From DATAEK01 sp036258055 (GTDB lineage: Bacteria; Acidobacteriota; Vicinamibacteria; Vicinamibacterales; 2-12-FULL-66-21), in the NCBI GenBank assembly GCA_036258055.1, contig DATAEK010000083.1, forward strand, positions 1 to 13,141: a DNA stretch of 13,141 nucleotides, read 5' to 3'. Under the pieces are notes generated by a model. The model saw only the letters and a list, made by a program, of their open reading frames with translations. It had not been told where the DNA came from and did no database searches. This document shows, in pieces, positions 6,738 through 13,141 of this stretch (positions are counted from its first letter, which is position 1; each line of letters starts with the position of its first letter). A program made the translations under genes and the position numbers.

Positions 6738-6783
6738 TCGGCCCTCTGGCAAGCCCCCGCTGGTAGGGGCGGCCAGGGGCCGA
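6738..6783. terminator. Strong bidirectional terminator hairpin between convergent genes
   Basis: TCGGCCC (6738-6744) pairs with GGGCCGA (6777-6783). CTGGC (6746-6750) pairs with GCCAG (6772-6776), and GCCCC (6753-6757) with GGGGC (6766-6770). The stem is long, with only a bulged T and small mismatches, and the loop is 8 nt. It sits between the plus-strand 81-aa gene and the minus-strand HU gene. The minus-strand flank reads ATTTGTGTTTTGC, a partly T-rich tail, so it probably works best for the HU transcript. Confidence 0.7.
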
Positions 6784-6801
6784 TGAGACGCTCGGGCTCG
6801 A

Positions 6802-7101
6802 CTACTTCCGCGGAAGAACCGAGTCCTTGAGCTGTTTGGCGATACGCGCTTTCACGACGGTCTTGGCGGGAATCTTGATCGCCTCTCCCGTTGCCGGATT
6901 GCGGCCCATCCGTGCTTTGCGCTTCTGAACGACGAGCTTGACCATGCCCGGCAGCACGAACTCGCCGGACCGCTTCAACTCCTTCTCAGCCAGCGTCGTC
7001 AGTTCGTCGAAGAACTCCCGCGCCTGCGTGCGCTTGACCTCGAAGCGGTCCGCGAAATGCGAGAAGAGTTCGGATTTGCCCATCCTGCGGGCCTCTGCCA
7101 T
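6802..7101 (-). CDS. HU/IHF-family nucleoid DNA-binding protein
   Basis: This 99-aa basic protein binds and bends DNA as a dimer and helps organise the nucleoid. The family signature is clear: GRNPATGEAIKIPAKTVVK matches the HU arm and following strand, preceded by the helical half GKSELFSHFADRFEVKRTQAREFFDELT and the PGMVKLVV strand. It is slightly longer than the usual 90 residues, with a six-residue N-terminal extension (Met7 is an alternative start) and the normally aromatic residue after the signature replaced by Val/Lys. AAGGGGA precedes the ATG at 7101. It has its own sigma-70 promoter at 7194-7223 and a strong terminator, so it is monocistronic. No link to the peptide cassette is apparent. 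Confidence 0.95.
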   Translation of the reverse strand: MAEARRMGKSELFSHFADRFEVKRTQAREFFDELTTLAEKELKRSGEFVLPGMVKLVVQKRKARMGRNPATGEAIKIPAKTVVKARIAKQLKDSVLPRK

Positions 7102-7193
7102 CGGCTATCCCCTTGCTTAGGCGCGCTCACTGATGCCCGCGACGCCGCGCGCGCGTGCGGCTGCAGCGGAGAAAGGGCTTGAAAGCAGCGGGT

Positions 7194-7223
7194 ATCCTAG
7201 CGCGCACAGTTTTGCGCTGTCAA
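7194..7223 (-). promoter_or_regulatory. Sigma-70-type promoter for the HU gene
   Basis: On the minus strand TTGACA (7223-7218), a perfect -35 box, is followed after 18 nt by TAGGAT (7199-7194), a 4/6 match to the -10 box. Initiation near 7187 would leave a leader of about 85 nt before the HU start at 7101. The match to consensus is well above what this GC-rich sequence gives by chance. Confidence 0.7.
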
Positions 7224-7261
7224 TCAGGCCAACCGCAGCGAGACGCGAAAATGCGGCCTGA

Positions 7262-7624
7262 ATGCTACAATTTTTTGCCGTGCCGCATCCGCCGCTCGAG
7301 ACCTTTCCCAACCCCAGCCCCGAGCGCGACTTCGAGATCGCCATCCGCTGTCAGGAGTTCACGTCCGTCTGTCCCAAGACCGGACTACCCGACTTCGGCG
7401 AGATCCGCATCACCTACGTGCCCGACGCGCTGTGCCTCGAGCTGAAGGCGCTGAAGTTCTACATGCTGGACTTTCGCAATCGCGGGATCTTCTACGAGGC
7501 GGTCACGAATCAGATCCTCGACGACCTCGTCGCAGTGTGCCACCCGCGTCGCATGACGGTCGTCGGTGACTTCACGGTGCGTGGCGGCATCAGCACGATG
7601 GTGACGGCGAAGTATGAGAAGTGA
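7262..7624 (+). CDS. queF: NADPH-dependent 7-cyano-7-deazaguanine reductase, short form
   Basis: QueF reduces preQ0 to preQ1 with NADPH in queuosine tRNA-modification synthesis, in the cytoplasm. The 120-aa protein is the short, unimodular type. It shows the catalytic Cys37 and Asp44 in SVCPKTGLPD, the family motif in LELKALKFYMLDFRNRG, and a conserved end RGGIS followed by AKYEK. An in-frame TGA lies directly before ATG 7262, so this is the earliest possible start; GTG 7280 is an alternative. Neither has a clear Shine-Dalgarno sequence, which is unusual compared with the rest of the window. No other queuosine gene is in view, so it appears to be a stand-alone gene. No preQ1 riboswitch is recognisable upstream. 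Confidence 0.95.
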   Translation: MLQFFAVPHPPLETFPNPSPERDFEIAIRCQEFTSVCPKTGLPDFGEIRITYVPDALCLELKALKFYMLDFRNRGIFYEAVTNQILDDLVAVCHPRRMTVVGDFTVRGGISTMVTAKYEK

Positions 7625-7630
7625 GAAGTC

Positions 7631-7665
7631 AGGAGGTAGGAGGTAGGAGGCAGGAGGCAGGAGAG
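7631..7665. repeat. Heptamer microsatellite (AGGAGGY)n
   Basis: AGGAGGT occurs twice, then AGGAGGC twice, then AGGAGAG, all in register, immediately after queF and the doubled GAGAAGT at its end. It lies in non-coding sequence between queF and the Smr gene. The repeats resemble Shine-Dalgarno sequences but are about 100 nt from the next start codon, so they are unlikely to serve initiation. They are best seen as a simple-sequence repeat. Confidence 0.75.
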
Positions 7666-7736
7666 AGGGAGACAGAGTCTTTCTGGAAACAGGCTGTCGC
7701 CCGTAACCAGCCGCGAGCGAAGCGAAGCGGCGAGTA

Positions 7737-7759
7737 GCCGCGGGGTGGGGCCCCGCGGC
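7737..7759. repeat. Perfect 9-bp GC hairpin upstream of the Smr gene
   Basis: GCCGCGGGG (7737-7745) and CCCCGCGGC (7751-7759) are perfect inverted repeats around a 5-nt loop, ending 8 nt before the ATG at 7768. The preceding stretch (about 7710-7735) is a run of GCGA/AGCG-like short repeats. The block could be a dispersed REP-like element, a queF terminator without a T run, or a structure limiting translation of the Smr gene. Confidence 0.5.
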
Positions 7760-7767
7760 AGTGAGAA

Positions 7768-8076
7768 ATGCCCGTCAGAATCGCTCTGAAAGCGCTGTCC
7801 GACTCGCGACTCACCGCAAAAATGCACCGCGTCCCGATTGAGGACTCGATCGACCTCCACGCTTTCCATCCACGCGACATCCGGTCCGTCGTCGACGAGT
7901 ACGTCACCGCGGCCCATGAGGCCGGGTTGCGGGAGGTCAGGCTGATTCACGGACGCGGGAAAGGCGTGCAGCGGGGCATCGTCCAGGCGGCGCTCGAGGG
8001 TCATCCGCTGGTTGAGGAATTCTGGGATGCTCCCGAGAGCCATCTGGGAGCGACGGTCGCGAGGCTGCGTGATTAA
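7768..8076 (+). CDS. Small Smr-domain protein (MutS2 C-terminal type)
   Basis: This 102-aa protein consists almost only of an Smr domain. It has the DLHAF segment at 29-33 in place of the common DLHG, and the signature IHGRGKGVQRGIV around 60-72, followed by the C-terminal helix and strand (HPLVEEFWDAP). Smr domains act as nucleases or nucleic-acid binders at the end of MutS2 and in stand-alone proteins; the exact role of this stand-alone version is unknown. ATG 7768 has only a weak purine-rich site (GTGAGAA) and follows the GC hairpin closely. Met19 (7822) is an alternative start just before the conserved region. There is no sign of an operon with queF. Confidence 0.85.
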   Translation: MPVRIALKALSDSRLTAKMHRVPIEDSIDLHAFHPRDIRSVVDEYVTAAHEAGLREVRLIHGRGKGVQRGIVQAALEGHPLVEEFWDAPESHLGATVARLRD

Positions 8077-8078
8077 CT

Positions 8079-8187
8079 GGGGCGGGTCGGGCGGGTGGGG
8101 CAGGTCAGGAACAACATTCAGAATTCCCGGCCACCTGCCCTACGCCCCCTACCAGCCCCACCTGCCCTACCTGCCCTACCTGCCCTT
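8079..8187. repeat. G-quadruplex-capable tract and CCTGCCCTA repeats between convergent genes
   Basis: Five G runs (8079-8082, 8084-8086, 8089-8091, 8093-8095, 8097-8100) are separated by 1-2 nt, a textbook quadruplex pattern on the plus strand directly after the Smr stop. Opposite it, CCTGCCCTA occurs at 8134-8142 and then in three adjoining copies at 8161-8187, the last ending CTT and touching the ICMT-like stop codon. GGGCAGGT (8098-8105) can pair with ACCTGCCC (8133-8140). The block could end transcription from either side; no T run is present. Confidence 0.65.
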
Positions 8188-8903
8188 TAGAACACTCCAG
8201 GCACCACTCTCCAGCGCACGCGCCCCTGATAGCTGCGGTACTCGTCGTCGCGCGCCAGGGTGAGCTCCTCGCGAACGGCGCGAGCCAGGAGGGCGAGGTC
8301 AGCCCCGGCCAGCATCAGCAGGTTCCAACCCGTCGGATTGGCCGCCACGAACGCGGTGTGCGTGATGAGGTATCCGAGGTAGATCGGATGCCGAACGAAA
8401 CGATACAGTCCGCTCGAGACGATGCCGCGATTGGCCGGCATCAGACCGAAGCTGCGTCCGAGCGACAGCTTGCCGACAATCACGACGAGCAGGCCGCACG
8501 CCGATACGGCGGCCGTCAGCGCATCGGAGAAGAGCGGCGCGACTGTGCCGGGCTGGACGAGCGGAGGTCCAGCCATCGAGAGCGCCGTGAGCACGCGCGC
8601 GTGCGCGCTGCGATCGACCGTCGCGGGCGCGCGCCGCAGCATCGTGAGCACGACGACGAGCGCTTCGCTGGCCAGGAGGAGCAGACCGGTCAGGCGGCCC
8701 GTCTGCGCGTAATCGAGCCCGAGCCGGACGGCCATCACGGTGAACAGCGCGACGACCACCGTTCGCGCGGCGATGTCCGACCTGTCACGACGGACCCGGA
8801 CGGCGTGCGGCAACTCTGCCTGCGCAGACAGCGCTGAGTCCCCGCCGGTCACCGGCCCGACCAGTTTCGCTGGCGCGAACAGGTCCCCCGCCGCGCTCTT
8901 CAT
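8187..8903 (-). CDS. ICMT/PEMT-like membrane methyltransferase family protein
   Basis: This 238-aa integral membrane protein has about four hydrophobic segments (about 46-62, 70-88, 125-145 and 172-208). Its C-terminal signature GLYRFVRHPIYLGYLI (RHP-x-YLG at 171-177), followed by a conserved Glu-rich helix (REELTL), is typical of isoprenylcysteine carboxyl methyltransferase-like and phospholipid methyltransferase-like families that use S-adenosylmethionine. The substrate is unknown. ATG 8903 overlaps the stop of the AAA+ ATPase gene as ATGA, so it is translated with the Tad operon. The same reading frame stays open much further upstream (to 9410), but that part is antisense-frame noise inside the ATPase gene. 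The first 40 residues are hydrophilic and probably cytoplasmic. Role in the pilus system is not established. Confidence 0.82.
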   Translation of the reverse strand: MKSAAGDLFAPAKLVGPVTGGDSALSAQAELPHAVRVRRDRSDIAARTVVVALFTVMAVRLGLDYAQTGRLTGLLLLASEALVVVLTMLRRAPATVDRSAHARVLTALSMAGPPLVQPGTVAPLFSDALTAAVSACGLLVVIVGKLSLGRSFGLMPANRGIVSSGLYRFVRHPIYLGYLITHTAFVAANPTGWNLLMLAGADLALLARAVREELTLARDDEYRSYQGRVRWRVVPGVF

Positions 8904-10243
8904 TTTTGTTCCGATCCCTGCGATTCCGCTTCCTCGAGGAAGTAGTTGCCGCACGCGGCGTCCAGCAGATCGCGGGAGATCGCGGGCGGGCGGCCCTCGT
9001 AGCGGCACATGTCGACGACCTGCTCGATCAGATCGCGTGGATGGCAGGCGCGCATCTGAATCCGCCGCGGCTGGTAGTACTTGCGGTTCAAGTACTCCAC
9101 CATGACCGGATCGAATTTCAGGTTCCTGCGGTTGCAGTTGAGCTCGAAGATCTGGCAGAACTCGTCGATCGTCGGGTTGTGCGCCTGAATCTTGTAGGGA
9201 ATACGGCGCAGGAATGCTTCGTCGGCCAGCGACTCCGGCTTGAGGTTCGTCGCGAACACGATGAGGACGTTGAACGGCACCTCGAACTTGCGGCCGGTGT
9301 GCAGCGTCAGGAAGTCGACACGGCTTTCGAGCGGGACGATCCAGCGGTTCAGCAGATCCCGCGGAGGAATCCGCTGACGGCCGAAGTCGTCGACGACGAA
9401 CACGCCGCAATTGGACTTGAGCTGAATCGGCCCCTCATAGAATTTCGCGATCGGATTGAATGTCAGATCCAGCATCTCGAGCGTCAGCTCACCGCCGACG
9501 ACGATTACCGGCCGGCGAATCTTCTCCCAGCGGAGATCGTGCGCCGCCGTGGCGATGACGCTGTCACCCGATCGGCTGGTAGTACCCAGAATCACGTGAT
9601 TGACTGGATCGAGCATCGTAATGGTCTGCCCGTCCACGTCGATGGCGTGCGGAACGTGAATCTCGTCGCCGAGCGCGCGCCCGATGCCTTCCGCGATCAC
9701 GGTCTTCCCGTTGCCGGGTGCGCCGTAGAGGAACAGCGACTTGCCTGAGTTGACCGCGGGCCCGAGCCGGTCGAGCATCGTCCGGTTGACGATCAGATTC
9801 TGAAACCCGCTCGAGAGGCGTTCGCGTTCGATGTACAGCCGGGCGGCCATGCACGCGCGCACGTAGGCGTTGTACTGACCGAGCGGCACTGGCGCCGGGC
9901 CGACGTAGCGCGAGAGATCGAAGAATTGCATCGCCCGGTCGCGGCCGAGATCGGTGAGCGAGTAGCGATACCCGGCCGATCCTGCTCCGCTGGTGCCACG
10001 TACCTCGACGAGCTTCTCGATGCGCGCGTGCTGCAGCAGTGCTTCCAAGATTGAATAAGGCAACCGCAGCTTCTCGGACAGCTGCGTGCCGTTGGCTTCA
10101 GCCGCGACCAGCGTCTTCAGCAGCAGCTGTGACAGCGTGTCGGGATGCAGGCCGGTCTCGGCCAGCGTCGCCGGCGGCGCCGGCGGCATCGGTGCCCCGG
10201 ACCTGACTAGCGAGTCGGTCGTTCCAACGCTCATGGTCGTCAT
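8900..10243 (-). CDS. AAA+ ATPase with N-terminal winged-helix-like region, Tad operon
   Basis: This 447-aa protein has a Pro/Ala-rich start, then a region at about 33-105 resembling a winged helix (LSEKLRLPYSILEALLQHARIEKLVEV), then a AAA+ ATPase. The ATPase has Walker A GAPGNGKT (174-181), Walker B GVFVVDDFGR (280-289), sensor I-like FATN (330-333) and a C-terminal lid around 398-440 with CHPRDLIEQVVD. It is likely a cytoplasmic remodelling or regulatory ATPase. Similar proteins are found beside Tad/Flp pilus genes in some phyla, but their job is not defined. It is coupled on both sides: its ATG overlaps the TadC stop as ATGA and its stop overlaps the ICMT-like start. It is not the pilus assembly motor, which is the CpaF protein at the right edge. 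Confidence 0.88.
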   Translation of the reverse strand: MTTMSVGTTDSLVRSGAPMPPAPPATLAETGLHPDTLSQLLLKTLVAAEANGTQLSEKLRLPYSILEALLQHARIEKLVEVRGTSGAGSAGYRYSLTDLGRDRAMQFFDLSRYVGPAPVPLGQYNAYVRACMAARLYIERERLSSGFQNLIVNRTMLDRLGPAVNSGKSLFLYGAPGNGKTVIAEGIGRALGDEIHVPHAIDVDGQTITMLDPVNHVILGTTSRSGDSVIATAAHDLRWEKIRRPVIVVGGELTLEMLDLTFNPIAKFYEGPIQLKSNCGVFVVDDFGRQRIPPRDLLNRWIVPLESRVDFLTLHTGRKFEVPFNVLIVFATNLKPESLADEAFLRRIPYKIQAHNPTIDEFCQIFELNCNRRNLKFDPVMVEYLNRKYYQPRRIQMRACHPRDLIEQVVDMCRYEGRPPAISRDLLDAACGNYFLEEAESQGSEQK

Positions 10244-11157
10244 TTGCTGCTCTTCTCAATCATCGGGAAGAGAACCGTCATGAACTTGATCGCGGCCGGG
10301 CCGATGGTCACGACCCAGATCGCGGGGAAGATGCAGAAGACGAGCGGGAACACCATCTTGACGCCGGTCTTCGCCGCGGCCTCTTCCGCCCGCTGACGCC
10401 GCTTGGTGCGGAGCGTCTCCGAGTACACGCGCAACGACTGCGCCACGCTCGTCCCGAACTTGTCCGTCTGGATCAGCATGGTGACGAGCGATGAGAGGTC
10501 GTCGACGCCCGTACGGTCGGACAGGTTCCGCAGCGCTTCGGAACGTGACTTCCCGGCCCGGAGCTCGAGGTTGACCAGTCTCAGCTCGTCGGACAGATCC
10601 GGATAGGCGAAGGCCAGCTCGCTGCCGACGCGCATGAGCGCCTGGTCGAGACCGAGCCCGGCTTCGACGCTGACGACGAGCAGATCGAGCGCATCCGCGA
10701 GCGAGAGCCGGATTCTGTGGGCCCGCCGCTTCGCCAGCCGCGCCAGCGCCATGCCCGGCAGGACGTATCCGACGCCGACGCCAGCGAGCGCAATCGTCAC
10801 GTTCGGCCGGGTGATGATCGACGTCGAGAAGAGCAGGAAGAGCGTCAGGGCGAACATGATCCGGATGCCGAAGAAGATCGTCAGCGCTTCGGGGCGCCGG
10901 AAACCCGCCTGCAGCAGCCGGAGGCGCAGCGCGCCCTGCTCCTTCGCGCTCTTGGGCGCCTTCTCTCCGATGCGCTTGAACAGGCTGATCAGCGTCTCGG
11001 ATCGACGCTGATCCGTATCCCCATCCTCGCGTGCAGCCGTCAGTTCCTCGAGGCGGCGGTCGATCGCCACCGCACGGCCCGGCGCGAACCTGAGTAGGGC
11101 CGCACCGACGACGATCGAACCGAAGACGAACGCCAGGAACGGCAACAGCATCGACAC
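10240..11157 (-). CDS. tadC: TadC, type II secretion system F-domain membrane protein
   Basis: This 305-aa inner-membrane platform protein of the Tad/Flp pilus has an N-terminal TM (about 3-22), two TMs at about 93-138, a cytoplasmic T2SSF domain (about 155-260, with LLVVSVEAGLGLDQALMRVG and AGKSRSEALRNLSDRTGVDD) and a C-terminal TM (about 267-292). With TadB it forms the membrane base on which the CpaF motor acts. GTG 11157 is preferred because GAGGTG lies 5 nt upstream; ATG 11151 is an alternative. The gene starts one base after the TadB stop and overlaps the AAA+ ATPase start, so the order CpaF-TadB-TadC-ATPase is a single operon. Confidence 0.92.
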   Translation of the reverse strand: MSMLLPFLAFVFGSIVVGAALLRFAPGRAVAIDRRLEELTAAREDGDTDQRRSETLISLFKRIGEKAPKSAKEQGALRLRLLQAGFRRPEALTIFFGIRIMFALTLFLLFSTSIITRPNVTIALAGVGVGYVLPGMALARLAKRRAHRIRLSLADALDLLVVSVEAGLGLDQALMRVGSELAFAYPDLSDELRLVNLELRAGKSRSEALRNLSDRTGVDDLSSLVTMLIQTDKFGTSVAQSLRVYSETLRTKRRQRAEEAAAKTGVKMVFPLVFCIFPAIWVVTIGPAAIKFMTVLFPMIEKSSK

Positions 11158-11158
11158 G

Positions 11159-12142
11159 CTACACCTCGATCTTGACGACCTGACGGATCCAGAAATAGCC
11201 GATCGCCTGCATGACGATGGCCGTCATCAGCAGCATCTGGCCGATGCGCTCGCGGAAGAGCAGGTTCATGTGATCCGGGTTGATGAACGACAGCGCGATG
11301 CAGAGCACGGCGGGCAGGGCCAGCAGAACGTAGCCGGTCATGCGCCCGTGAGCGGTGTAGACGCGCACCTGCCGCAGAATCTTGAATCGCTCACGCACGA
11401 CGTGCGCGAGGTTCTCGAGAATCTCCGCGAGGTTGCCGCCGGTCTCGCGCTGGATGAGGACGGCGGTCGCGAAGAACCGTACGTCGATATGCGGGATTCG
11501 CTGCGTCAGGTTGTCGAGCGCGTCCTTGAGCGGCAGGCCGAAGTTCTGCTCGTCGAAGGTCTTCCTGAACTCGGGGCCCACCGGCTCGTCCATCTCGTCG
11601 GCAACCATCTTGAGCCCGGTCGAGAACGCATGGCCGGCTTTCAGCGCGCGCGCGATGAGGTCGAGCGCTTCGGGGAATGCTTCTTCGAAGGTGCGCATGC
11701 GCTTGCCGCGCTTCACGTTCAAGACCATGAACGGGATGGTGAAGCCCAAGGCGGCGCCCACCGGGAGCCCCCACGGCGCGCGCACGGCCATCGTCACGAC
11801 CAGGCCGACAACCGCCGCCGAACCGCATGCCATCAGCAGCACGCTCATCAGCGTCATCTTCACGCCGGATTGCTCGATCCATTTCGCCAGGGCCGAACCC
11901 TTGGCCGTTCCCTTCAACATCCGATCGACGCCGGGAAGCGGACCACTCAGCTCCTCTTTCAGCAGGACGTTCGCCTGCGGCGTCTCCCGATTGTCCTCGG
12001 GAAGCTGGGACACCTCCTGCAAGCGCGCGTCGAGGCGGCGCTGCAGCATCATGCCCGGCACTTTGGTGACGCCGGTGTAGGCCCCGACGACGAGCGCGAC
12101 CCCGACCACGAATGCGAGGACGGTCAGAATGAGCAGGGCCAT
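11159..12142 (-). CDS. tadB: TadB, type II secretion system F-domain membrane protein
   Basis: This protein is about 327 aa with the usual TadB layout. It has an N-terminal TM (about 3-22), a cytoplasmic linker, paired TMs (about 98-142), a T2SSF domain (about 155-260, with FPEALDLIARALKAGHAFSTG and IQRETGGNLAEILENLAHVV) and two C-terminal TMs (about 270-288 and 303-320). It pairs with TadC as the inner-membrane platform for Flp pilus assembly. ATG 12142 is chosen because GGAGG lies 7 nt upstream and it makes a TGATG overlap with the CpaF stop; GTG 12145 would add one Met. The protein contains RVYTAHGRMTGYVLLALP, common in this family. Nothing looks truncated. Confidence 0.93.
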   Translation of the reverse strand: MALLILTVLAFVVGVALVVGAYTGVTKVPGMMLQRRLDARLQEVSQLPEDNRETPQANVLLKEELSGPLPGVDRMLKGTAKGSALAKWIEQSGVKMTLMSVLLMACGSAAVVGLVVTMAVRAPWGLPVGAALGFTIPFMVLNVKRGKRMRTFEEAFPEALDLIARALKAGHAFSTGLKMVADEMDEPVGPEFRKTFDEQNFGLPLKDALDNLTQRIPHIDVRFFATAVLIQRETGGNLAEILENLAHVVRERFKILRQVRVYTAHGRMTGYVLLALPAVLCIALSFINPDHMNLLFRERIGQMLLMTAIVMQAIGYFWIRQVVKIEV

Positions 12143-13141
12143 CACCGCACCTCCGTGACGCCTTCGAACATGTCCGGCGGCAGGTGCACGCCTGACGCCT
12201 TGAGCCGCTCGCAGGCCTTCGGCCGCACGCCGGTCGCGCGGAAACGCCCGATGACCTTGCCTTCCTGAGAGACGCCCAGCTTCTCGAAGCAGAAGATCTC
12301 CTGCATCGTGATGACGTCCCCTTCCATGCCCGTAATCTCCGAGATGCTGGTGACTTTGCGGGTGCCGTCGCTCATGCGCGTCTGCTGCACGACGATCTGG
12401 ATGGCGGAGGCAATCTGCTGGCGCATCGCGCGCTCGGGCAGGTTCATGCTGCCCATCGAGATCATCGTTTCGATACGCGACAACGCATCGCGCGGTGTAT
12501 TCGCGTGGATCGTCGTGAGCGATCCGTCGTGACCCGTGTTCATCGCCTGCAGCATGTCCAGCGCTTCTTCGCCGCGGACCTCACCGACGACGATACGGTC
12601 GGGACGCATACGAAGGGAGTTGATGACGAGTTGCCGCTGACGGATGGCGCCCTTACCTTCGACGTTGGGCGGCCGCGTCTCGAGACGCCCCACGTGCTCC
12701 TGATGGAGCTGCAATTCCGCGGCGTCTTCAATGGTGACGATGCGCTCGCGATCGGAAATGAAGCTCGAGAGCACGTTGAGAAGCGTCGTCTTGCCTGCGC
12801 CGGTGCCCCCGCTGATGAGCATGTTCAGCCGGGCGCGTACGCAGTGCTCCAGGAACTCGAGCATCGGGCGGGTCAGCGATTTGATCGGCAGCAGGTCCGC
12901 GGCCTTCAGACGTTCCGCCGGGAAACGGCGGATCGAGAGCAGTGGGCCATCCACCGCCAGCGGCGGAATGATGGCGTTCACGCGCGAGCCATCCGGAAGA
13001 CGCGCGTCGACCATCGGCGAGCTGTCGTCGACCCGGCGTCCCACGCCGCTGACGATGCGGTCGATGACGCGCATGAGGTGCCGATCGTCCTGGAACGACG
13101 TCGGCAGCCGTTCGAGCTTGCCGCTGCGCTCGACGTACACC
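12142..13141 (-). CDS. cpaF: CpaF/TadA secretion ATPase (Tad/Flp pilus motor), N-terminus outside window
   Basis: The reading frame is open at the right edge of the window, so the N-terminal part is missing; 332 residues are visible. They include the substrate-interface region RVNAIIPPLAVDGPLLSIRR, Walker A GGTGAGKT, the Asp-box VTIEDAAELQL, Walker B RIVVGEVRG and the His-box TGHDGSLTTIHANTPRDAL. This is the hexameric type II/IV secretion-superfamily ATPase that powers Tad pilus assembly at the inner membrane. The C-terminal 60 residues (from about MEGDVITMQEIFCFE) are the typical CpaF tail. It overlaps TadB at TGATG. Upstream Tad genes such as pilin, CpaE and CpaB would be expected to the right. 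Confidence 0.94.
   Translation of the reverse strand, partial: VYVERSGKLERLPTSFQDDRHLMRVIDRIVSGVGRRVDDSSPMVDARLPDGSRVNAIIPPLAVDGPLLSIRRFPAERLKAADLLPIKSLTRPMLEFLEHCVRARLNMLISGGTGAGKTTLLNVLSSFISDRERIVTIEDAAELQLHQEHVGRLETRPPNVEGKGAIRQRQLVINSLRMRPDRIVVGEVRGEEALDMLQAMNTGHDGSLTTIHANTPRDALSRIETMISMGSMNLPERAMRQQIASAIQIVVQQTRMSDGTRKVTSISEITGMEGDVITMQEIFCFEKLGVSQEGKVIGRFRATGVRPKACERLKASGVHLPPDMFEGVTEVR

Noticed and set aside
7631..7665. Heptamer array considered as a CRISPR
   Set aside because: The units are 7 nt with no spacers, so this is a simple-sequence repeat.
8904..9410. Upstream extension of the ICMT-like frame
   Set aside because: It lies inside the AAA+ ATPase gene in another frame and is Arg/Pro-rich; the real start is the ATGA overlap at 8903.

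Overview
The window is GC-rich bacterial chromosome, with short intergenic gaps, G/C-ending codons and many start/stop overlaps. The gene mix (sigma-54 activator, Tad pilus genes with an extra AAA+ ATPase, intergenic heptamer repeats) is compatible with an Acidobacteriota-like soil bacterium. That placement is inference only; no rRNA or other taxonomic marker is present.

Region 1 (about 1-6378) is the notable part. It holds the C-terminal part of a sigma-54-dependent activator, then a 355-nt control region with a terminator-like hairpin, three TTGGCC/GGCCAA half-sites and a -24/-12-like promoter. Next comes a radical SAM/SPASM peptide maturase (1038-2462), followed by three very small genes (28, 30 and 31 codons). 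These encode Lys-rich peptides sharing PW(M/L)VD and look like RiPP precursors. A hairpin follows, then an orphan family-5 (peptide/oligopeptide type) substrate-binding lipoprotein whose stop overlaps the start of a membrane histidine kinase. Together this reads as a modified-peptide cassette wired to its own sensing system: maturase and precursors make a peptide, the binding protein and kinase may sense it or a related ligand, and the activator drives the sigma-54 promoter. The wiring is a hypothesis; the gene identities are well supported.

Region 2 (about 6460-8076) is housekeeping: an unrecognised 81-aa protein, a HU-family DNA-binding protein on the minus strand with a good sigma-70 promoter, a short QueF (7-cyano-7-deazaguanine reductase), and a small Smr-domain protein. 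Between them lie a strong convergent-gene hairpin, a heptamer microsatellite and a GC hairpin. A G-quadruplex-capable stretch and CCTGCCCTA repeats separate this region from the next.

Region 3 (about 8187-13141, minus strand) is a tightly coupled Tad/Flp pilus operon read from right to left: CpaF/TadA secretion ATPase (5' end outside the window), TadB, TadC, an AAA+ ATPase with an N-terminal winged-helix-like region, and an ICMT-like membrane protein. Adjacent genes overlap or are one base apart.
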